A stretch of 64,000 nucleotides of DNA. It comes from Bacteroidota bacterium (lineage in GTDB: Bacteria; Bacteroidota; Bacteroidia; Bacteroidales; Tannerellaceae). The stretch covers positions 659,218 to 723,217 of the forward strand of contig JAEYVY010000007.1 in NCBI GenBank assembly GCA_023429375.1. Direction: 5' to 3'. A model generated the notes under the pieces. That model saw nothing but the letters and a program-made list of their open reading frames with translations. It was not told where the DNA came from and made no database searches. Both the position numbers and the translations under genes were made by a program. Positions 1-9,792 of this stretch are shown here, in pieces. Each line of letters begins with the position of its first letter. Positions within the stretch are counted from its first letter, which is position 1.

Positions 1-1481
1 TTGCTTACGAAAACGGAAAGGTAAACGACCGATTCCGTGGACGTGTATTATTCCCCATCCATACAGTTAGTGGAAAGGTTGTCGGCTTCGGAGGACGTAT
101 CCTCAAGAAAGATGAAAAGACTGCCAAGTACGTAAACTCACCTGAAAGCGAAATTTATCATAAGAGCAATGAGCTCTATGGTATGTTCTTCGCAAAGAAA
201 GAGATAGTAAAGGCCGATAAGTGTTTTCTGGTTGAAGGATATACCGATGTGATATCCATGCATCAAGCAGGAATAGAGAATGTTGTGGCTTCTTCGGGTA
301 CGGCATTGACTCCCGGTCAGATACGTATGATTCATCGCTTTACAAACAATATTACGGTTTTGTATGATGGCGATGCTGCAGGTATTAAAGCTGCTCTTCG
401 CGGGATTGACTTACTACTCGAAGAGGGTATGAATGTGAAAGTAGTTCTTCTTCCGGACGGTGAAGACCCGGACTCTTTTGCACGCAAGAATAACGCAGCC
501 GGTTTTTCAGCTTTCATAGAAAAGAGCGAAACGGATTTTATACGTTTTAAGACGGAGCTTCTGTTGGATGAAGCCGGAACGGATCCGATGAAACGTTCGG
601 CATTGATTACGGATATCATCCATTCGATAGCGATTATCCCAGACGATATTGCACGGACTGTATACATTCGCGAATGTAGTTCCATGCTGGAAATTGATGA
701 GCGTGTAATCTTGTCACAGATCAACAAACTGCGCTTGGAAAAGAACACCGCCGCACCAGTTCGTCCTGATGCAGCCGCAAACAATAAGAATGGAACACCA
801 TCTGCCTTATCTCCTGAAGCTGTAGGCGCAATGCCTCCTAGCCCTGTGGGTGAATCAGATCCGATGGCAGCCAATGCAGAACCAATGCAGCCGGCACCGC
901 AGGCAGCAGTTGCCCGTTCGCCATTTGAAGTGTTTGAATTGGCCTTGTTGCGTTACATTGTCCGTTATGGAGAATTTATATTGTATGATTATGTAGATGA
1001 GGAAACCAATGAGCATATTGTGATGCGTGTGGCCGAATATATTCATTTCGATATGGAGCGAGATGATCTGACCTTCATGACACCACTATATAAGCAAATG
1101 CTTGAAGAAGCAGCCGAAGGTTGCAAACAAGAAAATTTCGTTGCTCATAAGTATTTCCTTGCTCATCCTGATGCCAACATCAGCAGATTGGCAGCAAACC
1201 TGATAGATGATAAGTATCAGCTAAGTAAATACCACTCAAAATTCAGGCAACTGGAGCAGGAGGAAGATCACTTGGATCAATATGTGCTTAGAGATTTGTA
1301 TGCTTTGAAAGATGCTTATATCAGACATCAAATCAGGAAAATACAAGCTGCAATTAAAAAGGCACAGGCAGAAGGGAATATGGATGAGATACTTAATAAA
1401 ATGCAAGATCTAGCCAAGTTGAACGAGATAAAGAGAGTTCTTAGTAAGCAACTTGGAGAGCGAATTATATTGAAAATGTAA
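1..1481 (+). CDS. dnaG: DNA primase DnaG (5' end outside the window)
   Basis: Makes the RNA primers for lagging-strand synthesis at the replication fork. The reading frame is open from base 3, so the zinc-binding domain and the start of the polymerase core lie upstream of the window. The visible part starts in the core (RFRGRVLFPIH, then GFGGRIL and KYVNSPES, typical DnaG). The TOPRIM domain follows, with its acidic motif EGYTDV at about base 234 and the DGDAAG motif at about base 366. A proline/alanine-rich linker (about 750-900) leads to a helical C-terminal region that in this family binds the DnaB helicase. The ABC ATPase gene starts 15 bases after the stop, so co-transcription is possible. 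Identification is secure; only the missing 5' end limits it. Confidence 0.95.
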   Translation, partial: AYENGKVNDRFRGRVLFPIHTVSGKVVGFGGRILKKDEKTAKYVNSPESEIYHKSNELYGMFFAKKEIVKADKCFLVEGYTDVISMHQAGIENVVASSGTALTPGQIRMIHRFTNNITVLYDGDAAGIKAALRGIDLLLEEGMNVKVVLLPDGEDPDSFARKNNAAGFSAFIEKSETDFIRFKTELLLDEAGTDPMKRSALITDIIHSIAIIPDDIARTVYIRECSSMLEIDERVILSQINKLRLEKNTAAPVRPDAAANNKNGTPSALSPEAVGAMPPSPVGESDPMAANAEPMQPAPQAAVARSPFEVFELALLRYIVRYGEFILYDYVDEETNEHIVMRVAEYIHFDMERDDLTFMTPLYKQMLEEAAEGCKQENFVAHKYFLAHPDANISRLAANLIDDKYQLSKYHSKFRQLEQEEDHLDQYVLRDLYALKDAYIRHQIRKIQAAIKKAQAEGNMDEILNKMQDLAKLNEIKRVLSKQLGERIILKM

Positions 1482-1496
1482 CCAAAAACAATCAGT

Positions 1497-2423
1497 ATGA
1501 ACTTTTTAGAGACAGAAGAGGTGGTAAAGCAGTACTCTGGTCATTTGGCACTTAATAAGGTTAGCATTCAGGTAGCCAAGGGAAAGGTATTCGGCTTACT
1601 AGGTCCTAATGGGGCAGGAAAAACCACGCTAATTCGAATCATTAACAGAATCACAGCACCTGATAGTGGCGTGGTTCGTTTTGATGGACGATTATCGCTC
1701 CCCGAGGATATTTACAAAATCGGTTATATGCCCGAAGAACGCGGGTTGTACAAAAAAATGAAAGTGGGCGAACAGGCAATCTATTTGGCGCAACTTAAGG
1801 GGTTGTCCTATCCGGTTGCCCGTAAGCGCTTGATTTATTGGTTTGAGAAGTTCGACATCATGTCGTGGTGGAACCGCAAATTGGAAGAGCTATCGAAAGG
1901 TATGCAACAGAAGATTCAGTTTATAATTACGGTAATCCATGAACCACCTTTGCTGATATTCGACGAACCGTTTAGTGGTTTCGATCCGGTGAATGCCGAT
2001 CTGTTGAAGCATGAAATACTCGACCTGAAAAAGCAGGGGCATACGATTATCTTCTCTACCCATAATATGGCTTCAGTAGAAGAGATATGTGATGACATAG
2101 CCTTGATAAACAAATCGCAAGTAGTGCTTTCTGGTAATGTGGACGAAGTGCGGAACCGTTTTAAGGGTAATACGTTCTTGCTGAAGGTGCTCCCAACGGA
2201 TAATCCTGCCGATATGAATAGTGATAAATACACCATCTTGTCTGATAAAACAGACAGAGGCGTACGTGAACTACGTATTCATAAAGAAGCAGGAATGAGC
2301 AATTCCGATTTGTTGGCTATACTTGCCAAGCAAGCTGAAGTATTGTCCTTCTCAGAAGAACTTCCTTCAATGAACGATATTTTTATTAATACAGTATCCA
2401 CTCCAAAACCAGCTGCATTATGA
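1497..2423 (+). CDS. ABC transporter ATP-binding protein (exporter type)
   Basis: ATPase subunit of a two-gene ABC exporter that pairs with the permease that follows. The 308 aa protein has Walker A GPNGAGKTT at residues 36-44, the signature region LSKGMQQK in the middle, and Walker B LLIFDEPFSGFDP followed by the switch histidine in FSTHN. The C-terminal third is a DUF4162-like extension, common in NatA-type ATPases. The stop overlaps the permease start by four bases (ATGA), indicating translational coupling. The cargo cannot be read from the sequence; sodium or drug export is suggested for relatives but not shown here. Confidence 0.9.
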   Translation: MNFLETEEVVKQYSGHLALNKVSIQVAKGKVFGLLGPNGAGKTTLIRIINRITAPDSGVVRFDGRLSLPEDIYKIGYMPEERGLYKKMKVGEQAIYLAQLKGLSYPVARKRLIYWFEKFDIMSWWNRKLEELSKGMQQKIQFIITVIHEPPLLIFDEPFSGFDPVNADLLKHEILDLKKQGHTIIFSTHNMASVEEICDDIALINKSQVVLSGNVDEVRNRFKGNTFLLKVLPTDNPADMNSDKYTILSDKTDRGVRELRIHKEAGMSNSDLLAILAKQAEVLSFSEELPSMNDIFINTVSTPKPAAL

Positions 2424-3730
2424 ACAAGATTGGTTTGATTATAAAACGGGAATACTTACGCAGAGTAAGTAAAAAGTCATTTTTATTGCTGACATTCCTT
2501 TTGCCCTTCCTTTTTGTTGCCATGGTATTCGTACCTCTTTGGTTGTCAACGCTGAAGGGTGATGATGTGTATAATATTGCAGTTATCGACGATACAGGAA
2601 AGTATAACGATATATTTCAAGATACAGAGAGATATCATTTTATCCAAGGAGATAAGTCAATCGAAGAATATCGTCAGAGTAAGAATAAACAGATTTTCGC
2701 TTTTCTAAGCATTACGGACGATTTGTTGACAAACCCATCGGCCGCTACCATCTATTCAGAGAAACAAATTCCGAGTGAATTAAGTCGTCTCGTCAACCAA
2801 GCAATTGGAAAGACATTGGAAGATGAGAAACTGGCATCCTTCAATATTCCGAATTTGAAAGAGATCATCAAAGAGTCTAGAATCAAATTTAATGTTCAGA
2901 CTATCAAATGGGGTGCTGACGGACAAGAGAATAGATCATCTTCTTTGGTGGCTTCGATAACAGGGTTGGTATTTACGATGCTGATCTATATGTTTATCAT
3001 GATTTACGGAGCGATGGTAATGCAAGGCGTAATGGAAGAAAAGAGCAACCGTATCATTGAAGTAATCATTTCGTCCGTGCGTCCGTTCGATCTGATGATG
3101 GGTAAGATTATCGGTATTTGTTTTGTAGGGCTGACGCAGTTGTTCCTTTGGGGTGTATTGACCATGTCGCTACTATTGGGATCTCAACTCCTGTTTGGTA
3201 TAGGCATGAGCGGAGATATGGCTACCGCCGAGGCTATGAGTCAAGCAGGAACAAATGCTCCGGATTTTATAGCCAACAATGCACAGGTTTTTGAAATCCT
3301 CAAGACAATCAACTTTACCGAAATAGGAATATTCTTTATCCTATTCTTTATCGGAGGGTATATGCTCTATGCCTCGCTGTTTGCCGCAATTGGTTCGGCA
3401 GTAGACTCGCAGGAAGATACACAGCAATTCATGGTGCCGGTAACTATATTGATGGTGTTCGGTCTCTATGCCGGTATTTATAGTATGGAAAATCCGGATG
3501 GACCTTTGGCTTTCTGGTGTTCGCTGATTCCATTTACTTCACCTATTGTTATGATGGTACGTCTGCCTTTTGATGTGCCTTATTGGCAACTCCTTGTATC
3601 GGTAGGCCTATTGTATGGAACATCACTCCTGATTACTTGGCTCTCGGCCAAGATTTACAGAGTCGGTATCTTGATGTACGGTAAAAAGCCGGATGTGAAG
3701 GAACTGATCAAATGGATAAAGTATAAGTAA
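2420..3730 (+). CDS. ABC-2 type transporter permease (NatB-like)
   Basis: Membrane subunit of the ABC exporter, 436 aa. A first transmembrane helix lies at about residues 20-43 (LLTFLLPFLFVAMVFVPLW). A long extracytoplasmic domain of about 130 residues follows, then a cluster of five or so hydrophobic helices from about residue 175 to 420 with the typical ABC-2 stretch VMEEKSNRIIEVIISSVRP. This architecture (TM, large soluble loop, TM bundle) is that of NatB/YhaP-like permeases. The start overlaps the ATPase stop. The substrate is unknown. Confidence 0.88.
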   Translation: MNKIGLIIKREYLRRVSKKSFLLLTFLLPFLFVAMVFVPLWLSTLKGDDVYNIAVIDDTGKYNDIFQDTERYHFIQGDKSIEEYRQSKNKQIFAFLSITDDLLTNPSAATIYSEKQIPSELSRLVNQAIGKTLEDEKLASFNIPNLKEIIKESRIKFNVQTIKWGADGQENRSSSLVASITGLVFTMLIYMFIMIYGAMVMQGVMEEKSNRIIEVIISSVRPFDLMMGKIIGICFVGLTQLFLWGVLTMSLLLGSQLLFGIGMSGDMATAEAMSQAGTNAPDFIANNAQVFEILKTINFTEIGIFFILFFIGGYMLYASLFAAIGSAVDSQEDTQQFMVPVTILMVFGLYAGIYSMENPDGPLAFWCSLIPFTSPIVMMVRLPFDVPYWQLLVSVGLLYGTSLLITWLSAKIYRVGILMYGKKPDVKELIKWIKYK

Positions 3731-3810
3731 GGATAAAAGAACCTGAAATTACTTTCTAAATAGCATAACAAGGATGTGTTTGGGCACATTCTTTCTCTAA
3801 TTCTATTCCT

Positions 3811-3818
3811 TAAATTTG
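3811..3818 (+). promoter_or_regulatory. Bacteroidetes -7 box (TAAATTTG) before the DUF5686 gene
   Basis: Exact match to the TAnnTTTG promoter element, 30 bases before the gene. No clear TTTG sits at the usual 19-21 base distance upstream, so the promoter would be weak or partly activator-dependent. Confidence 0.4.
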
Positions 3819-3848
3819 CCTACTTGAAATTAATAGGTAAAATTTAAG

Positions 3849-6395
3849 ATGTTGAATAGAGTTGTTTGGGTTATCATCCTCTTTACCTTGAATGCTGAAG
3901 CTTTATTAGCACAGAGCAGGATCGTAAGGGGGGTGGTGACTGATTCGATTACTGCCGAAAAACTGGCATATGTTTCTATATTGCTGGAAGGTACGACTAT
4001 TGGTACGACTACAGATGATAATGGGGTGTTTTCATTGAATATCCCTGCAAAAGAATCAATTTTGCAAGTATCCTATCTTGGATATGCCGAAAAACGAATT
4101 ACTATTAACCCAGATAAAACAAATAGACTTAACATTGAACTTGTACCTTCTTCCATTAGCTTAAACGAAGTGGTTATCAAACCTCAAAAAGAAAAGTATA
4201 CCAAAAAGGAAAATCCTGCCGTTTTGTTTATTCGTAAAGCAATCGAAGCAAAAAAAGATTCAGACCCGAAGAATTATGATTTCCTGTCTTATAACCGGTA
4301 TGAGAATATCGTTCTGGCTCTAAATCAGTACACACCTAAAAAGAAGAATTCCGATAGTAAATTTGGTTTCCTAAGTGAGTTTGTCGATACTGTCGGGGTT
4401 GATAATACTGTTCTGCCATTATCCGAGAGGGAAAGATACGAATCAGTCTATTTCCGGAAATCTCCCAAATCTGAGAAAAGGGTTATACATGGGTTGAAGT
4501 CTAACGGTATTGATGAAATGTTCTCTCAAGACGGTATGCAGCAGATACTTGATGAGGTGTTTCGTGAGATAGACATATTCCAAAATGATATCCCGCTTTT
4601 CCTGAATCGTTTTGTTAGTCCATTATCAACTATCGGACCTAGTTTCTACAAATACTACTTGCTGGACACGTTAGAAGTCAATAACCAAAAATATGTAGAT
4701 CTGGGATTCGTTCCGTTTAACTCCGAGTCCTTTGGCTTTACCGGTCATTTATATATTACGCTAGACTCGACTTATTTTGTGCGCTATGCCAAATTGAATG
4801 TACCCAAAGATATCAACTTGAACTTTGTGAGTCAGATGAGCATCGAACAAACCTTCGAGAGAATGGAGGATGGCACACGATTGCTGATCAAAGATGATAT
4901 CAGTGCGGTGCTCAATCTTTCATCCGGACAAAAGGGGCTTTATGCAAGGAGGCTGAATACGTATAGCAATTACTCATTCGAAGAACCTCAGGATAAGTCC
5001 GTTTTCGATGTTCTAGGGCGGGAAATCACTCAAAAGGATGCATCTGCAAAACCAGATGAATTCTGGTTAGAAGCACGACCTTCAGAATTAGGTGAGAAGA
5101 ATATGAACCGGGTTGCTGCTATGATGAAAAAACTGCGTCAGATACCTGTATTTGCAGTGACAGAAAAGGTTTTTACAGCTTTGGTGGCCGGTTATGTGCC
5201 TACCCATGTTGATCCGAAAAAAAGCAAATTTGAAATTGGACCGATGAATACCATGATTAGTGGCAATGCCATTGAAGGCACACGGTTTCGTTTGGGAGGA
5301 ACAACAATGACGGCATTTAGTAAACGGTTTTTTCTGGATGGCTATGCCGCATACGGGACGAAGGATAAAGAATGGAAATACGATCTTATTGCAGAGTATT
5401 CTTTTATCGACAAGAATGAATATCGAAAGGAATTCCCTGTTCATTCAATCCGATTTGAATACAACTACGATATAAACCAACTGGGACAGCATTACCTGTA
5501 TACAAACAAGGACAATATGTTTTTGGCCCTCAAAAGGCAGAAAGACAATCGTGCAACCTATCTGCGATTTGCTGAGCTGACCTATACCCGGGAATATCCG
5601 AACAATTTGTCCTACAAAGTAATCTTGCGAAACAAAAAGGAATATGCAACTCCATACGCTGAGTTTAACCAACTCAATAAGGATAATGGTGTAACTGCAC
5701 TTTCTGATTACAAGATGAGCGAAGTAGAACTGGGTTTCAGATATGCCCCGAATGAAAAGTTTTACGAGACGCGTAACTACCGTTATCCGATTACGTTCGA
5801 TGCTCCGGTCTTCAGTTTGTCGCATATTCTGGCAGGTAAAGGCGTTTTAGGAGCCGACTATACCTACAACAGAACCGACGTGGCTATTCAGAAACGCTTT
5901 TGGTTTTCGGCTTTTGGGTATCTAGATATAATCGGGAAAATGGGAAAGGTCTGGGACAAAGTGCCCTATCTGCTGTTGATACTTCCCAATGCCAACCTTT
6001 CATACACCATTCAGCCCGAGTCATATACCAATATGAACGCAATCGAGTTTATTAACGACGAATATGTTTCGTGGGATGTGACTTATTATGGCAATGGTAT
6101 TGTCTTGAACCGGATTCCCCTACTTAAAAGGCTGAAATTAAGAGAGGTCTTCTCTCTTAGGGGGATGTATGGAAATCTGACGGACAAGAACAACCCCTGG
6201 TTGAATGGTGAAGGTCTTTTTGCATTCCCAGAGCGGTCGTACATAATGGGCAGAGACCCGTATTTAGAAGGCGGAGTAGGGGTGGAGAATATCCTGAAGT
6301 TCTTCCGTTTGGATTATGTTTGGCGTATGACCTATCTTGACAATCCGGGAATAGATAAGCATGGACTTCGTTTCAGCTTCGTGTTTAAGTTTTAA
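3849..6395 (+). CDS. DUF5686 outer-membrane protein with carboxypeptidase-like regulatory domain
   Basis: An 848 aa exported protein. The N-terminus has a signal peptide ending near AEALLAQS (residues 1-23). A CarboxypepD_reg-like beta-sandwich follows (about 24-105: IVRGVVTDSITAEKLAYVSI, then TTTDDNGVF and SYLGYAEKRI). The rest is the DUF5686 region with alternating amphipathic strands and a terminal aromatic residue (FSFVFKF), as expected for an outer-membrane barrel. Such proteins are widespread in Bacteroidetes and their role is not established. The gene stands alone, with a -7 box upstream and a strong hairpin terminator directly after its stop. Confidence 0.85.
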   Translation: MLNRVVWVIILFTLNAEALLAQSRIVRGVVTDSITAEKLAYVSILLEGTTIGTTTDDNGVFSLNIPAKESILQVSYLGYAEKRITINPDKTNRLNIELVPSSISLNEVVIKPQKEKYTKKENPAVLFIRKAIEAKKDSDPKNYDFLSYNRYENIVLALNQYTPKKKNSDSKFGFLSEFVDTVGVDNTVLPLSERERYESVYFRKSPKSEKRVIHGLKSNGIDEMFSQDGMQQILDEVFREIDIFQNDIPLFLNRFVSPLSTIGPSFYKYYLLDTLEVNNQKYVDLGFVPFNSESFGFTGHLYITLDSTYFVRYAKLNVPKDINLNFVSQMSIEQTFERMEDGTRLLIKDDISAVLNLSSGQKGLYARRLNTYSNYSFEEPQDKSVFDVLGREITQKDASAKPDEFWLEARPSELGEKNMNRVAAMMKKLRQIPVFAVTEKVFTALVAGYVPTHVDPKKSKFEIGPMNTMISGNAIEGTRFRLGGTTMTAFSKRFFLDGYAAYGTKDKEWKYDLIAEYSFIDKNEYRKEFPVHSIRFEYNYDINQLGQHYLYTNKDNMFLALKRQKDNRATYLRFAELTYTREYPNNLSYKVILRNKKEYATPYAEFNQLNKDNGVTALSDYKMSEVELGFRYAPNEKFYETRNYRYPITFDAPVFSLSHILAGKGVLGADYTYNRTDVAIQKRFWFSAFGYLDIIGKMGKVWDKVPYLLLILPNANLSYTIQPESYTNMNAIEFINDEYVSWDVTYYGNGIVLNRIPLLKRLKLREVFSLRGMYGNLTDKNNPWLNGEGLFAFPERSYIMGRDPYLEGGVGVENILKFFRLDYVWRMTYLDNPGIDKHGLRFSFVFKF

Positions 6396-6396
6396 T

Positions 6397-6428
6397 AAAA
6401 AAGGCTGGCCCGAAAGGTCAGCCTTTTT
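6397..6428. terminator. Bidirectional rho-independent terminator
   Basis: Stem AAAGGCTGGCC / GGTCAGCCTTT around a short CGAAA loop, with A and T runs on both sides. It sits between the convergent DUF5686 and dps genes and can serve both. Confidence 0.8.
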
Positions 6429-6451
6429 GTTTGCTATATGCTTCGGACTAT

Positions 6452-6943
6452 TTATTTGTCTTTGCAATCACAAGTTGAATAAGCAACAAGCATCCAAACA
6501 AGTTTTTCTTGTTCTTTCAGGTAGTCGCTCATCAATGCTACTGTAGCTTCATCGTTAGCTTCGCTAGCAAGAGCCAGAACTTTTCTTTCTTCGCCAATTA
6601 GATAGCTATATGTGTCAAGTATATTTTTCAAAGCCTCACCACCACAGGTAGTTACTTCTGCTTCTTTGATTTTTGCAGTCTTTAAATATTCACTGAACTT
6701 GCTTTCTGGAACACCACCCAACATTAAGATACGTTCTGCCAATTCGTCAACCTTTTCGGCTGTATTGTTATACATGTCTTCAAATTTTGAATGAAGAACG
6801 AAGAAACCATGACCTTTAATGTTCCAGTGGAAGTTACGAAGGTTGGTATAGAATACTTGGTAATCTGCTAAAAGTTGTTGAAGAGCTGTTGTTACTTTGT
6901 TTGCTCCTGCAGCGTCTAAATGAAGATAATCTAAAGTTTTCAT
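6452..6943 (-). CDS. dps: Dps-family DNA-binding ferritin-like protein
   Basis: Stores iron and protects DNA in starvation and oxidative stress by oxidising Fe(II) with peroxide in a 12-subunit shell. The 163 aa protein has the family's inter-subunit ferroxidase ligands with correct spacing: H39 (in NFHW), H51, E55, D66 and E70. The size is normal for the family and there is no long basic tail, so DNA binding is not assured. The gene stands alone on the minus strand behind a perfect Bacteroidetes promoter. In other Bacteroides dps is induced by oxygen or peroxide through OxyR; no operator was identified here. Confidence 0.92.
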   Translation of the reverse strand: MKTLDYLHLDAAGANKVTTALQQLLADYQVFYTNLRNFHWNIKGHGFFVLHSKFEDMYNNTAEKVDELAERILMLGGVPESKFSEYLKTAKIKEAEVTTCGGEALKNILDTYSYLIGEERKVLALASEANDEATVALMSDYLKEQEKLVWMLVAYSTCDCKDK

Positions 6944-6984
6944 AATGCTTATATTTAATTATTTATTGTTCTTTTTTTGTATTA

Positions 6985-7016
6985 CAAATTTACGAAACTG
7001 CTTAAGGCCTGTCAAA
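6985..7016 (-). promoter_or_regulatory. dps promoter
   Basis: On the minus strand TTTG (7013-7016), 20 bases, TAAATTTG (6985-6992). This matches the Bacteroidetes -33/-7 consensus exactly and lies 41 bases before the dps start codon. Confidence 0.75.
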
Positions 7017-7090
7017 CAGAAAATATCTATACCTATATAAAAGAAAACTATGCAATTGCTTCGTTATACAAGAGGTCTCATAGTTTTTAT

Positions 7091-7098
7091 TAATTTTG
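7091..7098 (+). promoter_or_regulatory. -7 box (TAATTTTG) before the M3 peptidase gene
   Basis: Exact TAnnTTTG match 40 bases before the start codon. No TTTG is seen at the normal upstream distance. Confidence 0.4.
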
Positions 7099-7138
7099 TT
7101 TTCTGTTACTTATAAAACAATAATAATGCCATTTGTGT

Positions 7139-9226
7139 ATGAAAAAGATATTACTTGTATTAATATGTATTTTAAATATTTCATGTATGTTAAACGCAGA
7201 GAACAATCCTTTTTTTAAGGCATATAATACCCCTTTTGACACCCCTCCTTTTGATAAGATAAAACCGGAACACTATGAGCCGGCTTTTGAAAAGGGGATA
7301 AAAGAATTGCAAGACGAAGTGTTGCAGATAGCAAACAATCCGGCTGCACCGACCTTCGAAAATACCATAGTTGCTTTAGAGAGAAGTGGTAGACTGTTGG
7401 ATCGCGTCAGTTCGGCATTTTTTAATGTACTAAACGCATTATCTACAGATGAGATGATGGAGATATCTCAGCGAGTTTCTCCGAAGCTGTCCGAAAGTTC
7501 GAACAATATTTATCTGAACGAAGCCTTGTTTGCCCGAGTTAAATCCATCTATGATCAGAAGGATAAGTTGAATCTCTCTATAGAAGACAAACGACTGTTG
7601 GAAAAGACTTACGAATCGTTCCAAAAGAAAGGTGCTACTCTTGATAAAGCTGGAAAAGAAAAATATCGCAGCCTGAGTACTGAGCTAAGCCTTTTGAGTC
7701 TTCAGTTTGGTCAGAATGCGTTGAAGGATAAAAATCGATTTGAATATCTGATTACGAATGAAGCAGATCTGGCCGGACTGCCCGAAAGTGTGCGTGAAGC
7801 TGCAAAAACTATGGCACGTGAAAAGGGGAAAGAAGGTTGGCTGTTTGACTTGTCTTCTCCAAGTTATGTTCCTTTTATGCGCTATGCAGACAACAAAGAA
7901 CTACGTGAGATGATGTACAAAGCAAATCTCAGCATTGGAAATAAAGGTGATGAATTTGACAACAAGGAAATAGTACGTAAAATCGTTAATGTTCGATTGG
8001 AGATTGCCAAGTTAATGGGTAACCGCAATTATGCCGAATACCGTTTACAGAATACGATGGCAAAGAACCAAGAGAATGTATATAAACTGTTGAATGAACT
8101 CTTATCAGCATACAAGCCGGTAGCTGAAGCAGACTACAAAGAGGTAGAAGCATTTGCCGGAGGTCTATCGCCAATCATGCCTTGGGACTGGAGCTATTAT
8201 GCTGAAAAGCTAAAAGACAGCAAGTTCAATGTTAATGACGAAATGACACGTCCTTATTTTGAATTAGGCAATGTGACTAAAGCCGTTTTTGGTCTGGCCA
8301 CTCGTTTGTATGGAATTACTTTCAAGGAAAACAAGGATATACCTGTTTACCATCCGGAAGTGACTGCTTATGAAGTATATGACGAAGATGGAACCTTCTT
8401 GTCGGTTCTTTATACAGACTTCCACCCACGTGCCGGGAAGCGTTCGGGAGCTTGGATGAACGATATGAAATCTCAATATAAAGAAGCCGATGGAAAAGAC
8501 AGTCGTCCACAGATCATCATTGTGATGAACTTTACGCGTCCAACAGACACGAAGCCTTCTTTATTGACCTACGACGAAGTAAACACTTTCCTGCATGAAT
8601 TTGGTCATGCCTTACATGGCATGTTGGCAGAAAGTACGTATGCAAGTTTGTCAGGCACAAACGTTTCTCGTGACTTTGTTGAGTTGCCCTCACAGATTAT
8701 GGAAAACTGGCTTGAAGAAAAAGAATTTCTGGATATCATTGCCGTACATTATAAAACAGGCGAAAAGATTCCTGCTCAGTTAATTGACAACTTGTTGGAT
8801 GCAGCAAACTTCAATGCTGGTTATCTCTGTCTCAGACAATTAAGCTTCGGACTTCTCGATATGGGATGGCATACAATTACTGAACCCTATGAAGGAGATG
8901 TGATGGCATTTGAAAAACAAGCCTGGGCACCAGCCATGGTGTTGCCTGAAGTACCGGGAACATTGATGAGTACGAATTTCTCTCACCTGTTTTCCGGAGG
9001 ATATGCGGCCGGCTATTACGGATATAAATGGGCCGAGGTACTCGATGCCGATGCGTTCGCAGCATTTAAGGCCGCTGGCATTTTCAATAAGGATGTTGCG
9101 CGATCATTCAGACAAAATATTCTTTCAAAAGGAGACACCGAAGATCCTGCAATCCTTTATAAGCGTTTTAGGGGACAAGACCCGACGATTGACGCTTTGT
9201 TAGAAAGAAATGGAATTAAAAAATAA
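7139..9226 (+). CDS. M3-family zinc oligopeptidase, Dcp-like, exported
   Basis: Zinc metallopeptidase that cleaves short peptides (peptidyl-dipeptidase Dcp/oligopeptidase A group). It contains the HEFGH zinc motif at residues 486-490, with a downstream glutamate in FVELPSQIMENW as the expected third ligand. The ATG at 7139 is preferred over the upstream TTG at 7133 because it begins a clean signal peptide (MKKILLVLICILNISCMLNA), so the enzyme is probably periplasmic. At 695 aa it has family length. It is monocistronic, with a hairpin terminator right after the stop. Confidence 0.92.
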   Translation: MKKILLVLICILNISCMLNAENNPFFKAYNTPFDTPPFDKIKPEHYEPAFEKGIKELQDEVLQIANNPAAPTFENTIVALERSGRLLDRVSSAFFNVLNALSTDEMMEISQRVSPKLSESSNNIYLNEALFARVKSIYDQKDKLNLSIEDKRLLEKTYESFQKKGATLDKAGKEKYRSLSTELSLLSLQFGQNALKDKNRFEYLITNEADLAGLPESVREAAKTMAREKGKEGWLFDLSSPSYVPFMRYADNKELREMMYKANLSIGNKGDEFDNKEIVRKIVNVRLEIAKLMGNRNYAEYRLQNTMAKNQENVYKLLNELLSAYKPVAEADYKEVEAFAGGLSPIMPWDWSYYAEKLKDSKFNVNDEMTRPYFELGNVTKAVFGLATRLYGITFKENKDIPVYHPEVTAYEVYDEDGTFLSVLYTDFHPRAGKRSGAWMNDMKSQYKEADGKDSRPQIIIVMNFTRPTDTKPSLLTYDEVNTFLHEFGHALHGMLAESTYASLSGTNVSRDFVELPSQIMENWLEEKEFLDIIAVHYKTGEKIPAQLIDNLLDAANFNAGYLCLRQLSFGLLDMGWHTITEPYEGDVMAFEKQAWAPAMVLPEVPGTLMSTNFSHLFSGGYAAGYYGYKWAEVLDADAFAAFKAAGIFNKDVARSFRQNILSKGDTEDPAILYKRFRGQDPTIDALLERNGIKK

Positions 9227-9232
9227 GTTTAT

Positions 9233-9283
9233 GATAGCCTGTTTAACGATTCTTGATTGAATTAAAACAGGCTATCTTATTTC
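9233..9283 (+). terminator. Hairpin terminator after the M3 peptidase
   Basis: Twelve-base stem GATAGCCTGTTT / AAACAGGCTATC (9233-9244 and 9265-9276) followed by TTATTT. Confidence 0.75.
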
Positions 9284-9300
9284 AGTTCACTAATTATCGT

Positions 9301-9308
9301 TACATTTG
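9301..9308 (+). promoter_or_regulatory. -7 box (TACATTTG) before the deaminase operon
   Basis: Exact TAnnTTTG match 31 bases before the dCMP deaminase start. The -33 element is not obvious. Confidence 0.45.
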
Positions 9309-9339
9309 CGATACGCATTGGTCATAATTACTTGGTCGC

Positions 9340-9792
9340 ATGGATACAAGAACAGAAAGCAGACAACTTGAGATTGATAAAAGATATTTAAGGATGGCCT
9401 TGGTTTGGGCAGAAAACTCTTATTGCAAACGCCGTAGAGTTGGAGCATTGATTGTAAAAGACAAGATGATAATCTCCGACGGTTATAATGGGACTCCCGC
9501 CGGATTTGAAAATGTTTGTGAGGACGAGAACAACGTAACGAAACCTTATGTCTTACATGCCGAGGCAAATGCAATTACGAAAGTGGCTGCATCATCAAAC
9601 AGCAGCAGAGGTGCAACAATCTATGTAACGGCAGCTCCATGTATAGAGTGCGCAAAACTAATCATACAATCAGGTATAGAACGAGTTGTTTATTCAGAAA
9701 AATATAGAGTTGAAGATGGATGCAACCTGTTGAAAAGAGCAGGAGTCCGGGTCGATTTTATTGAATTGGAAAAAGAGAGCAGCAATGAATAA
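9340..9792 (+). CDS. dCMP deaminase family protein
   Basis: Zinc-dependent deaminase of the CMP/dCMP fold, probably converting dCMP to dUMP for dTMP synthesis. The 150 aa protein has the zinc/proton-shuttle motif HAEAN and the PCIECAK motif that supplies the two cysteine ligands. The N-terminal AENSYCKRRRVGALIVKD and DGYNGTPAGFEN segments are typical of ComE/dCMP deaminases rather than cytidine deaminases. Its last eight bases overlap the S41 protease start, so the two are translationally linked. Substrate specificity is inferred from family resemblance. Confidence 0.87.
   Translation: MDTRTESRQLEIDKRYLRMALVWAENSYCKRRRVGALIVKDKMIISDGYNGTPAGFENVCEDENNVTKPYVLHAEANAITKVAASSNSSRGATIYVTAAPCIECAKLIIQSGIERVVYSEKYRVEDGCNLLKRAGVRVDFIELEKESSNE

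Noticed and set aside
5088..5825. Long antisense frames inside the DUF5686 gene
   Set aside because: They lie opposite a well-supported gene and show no domain or signal; they are shadows of the coding strand.
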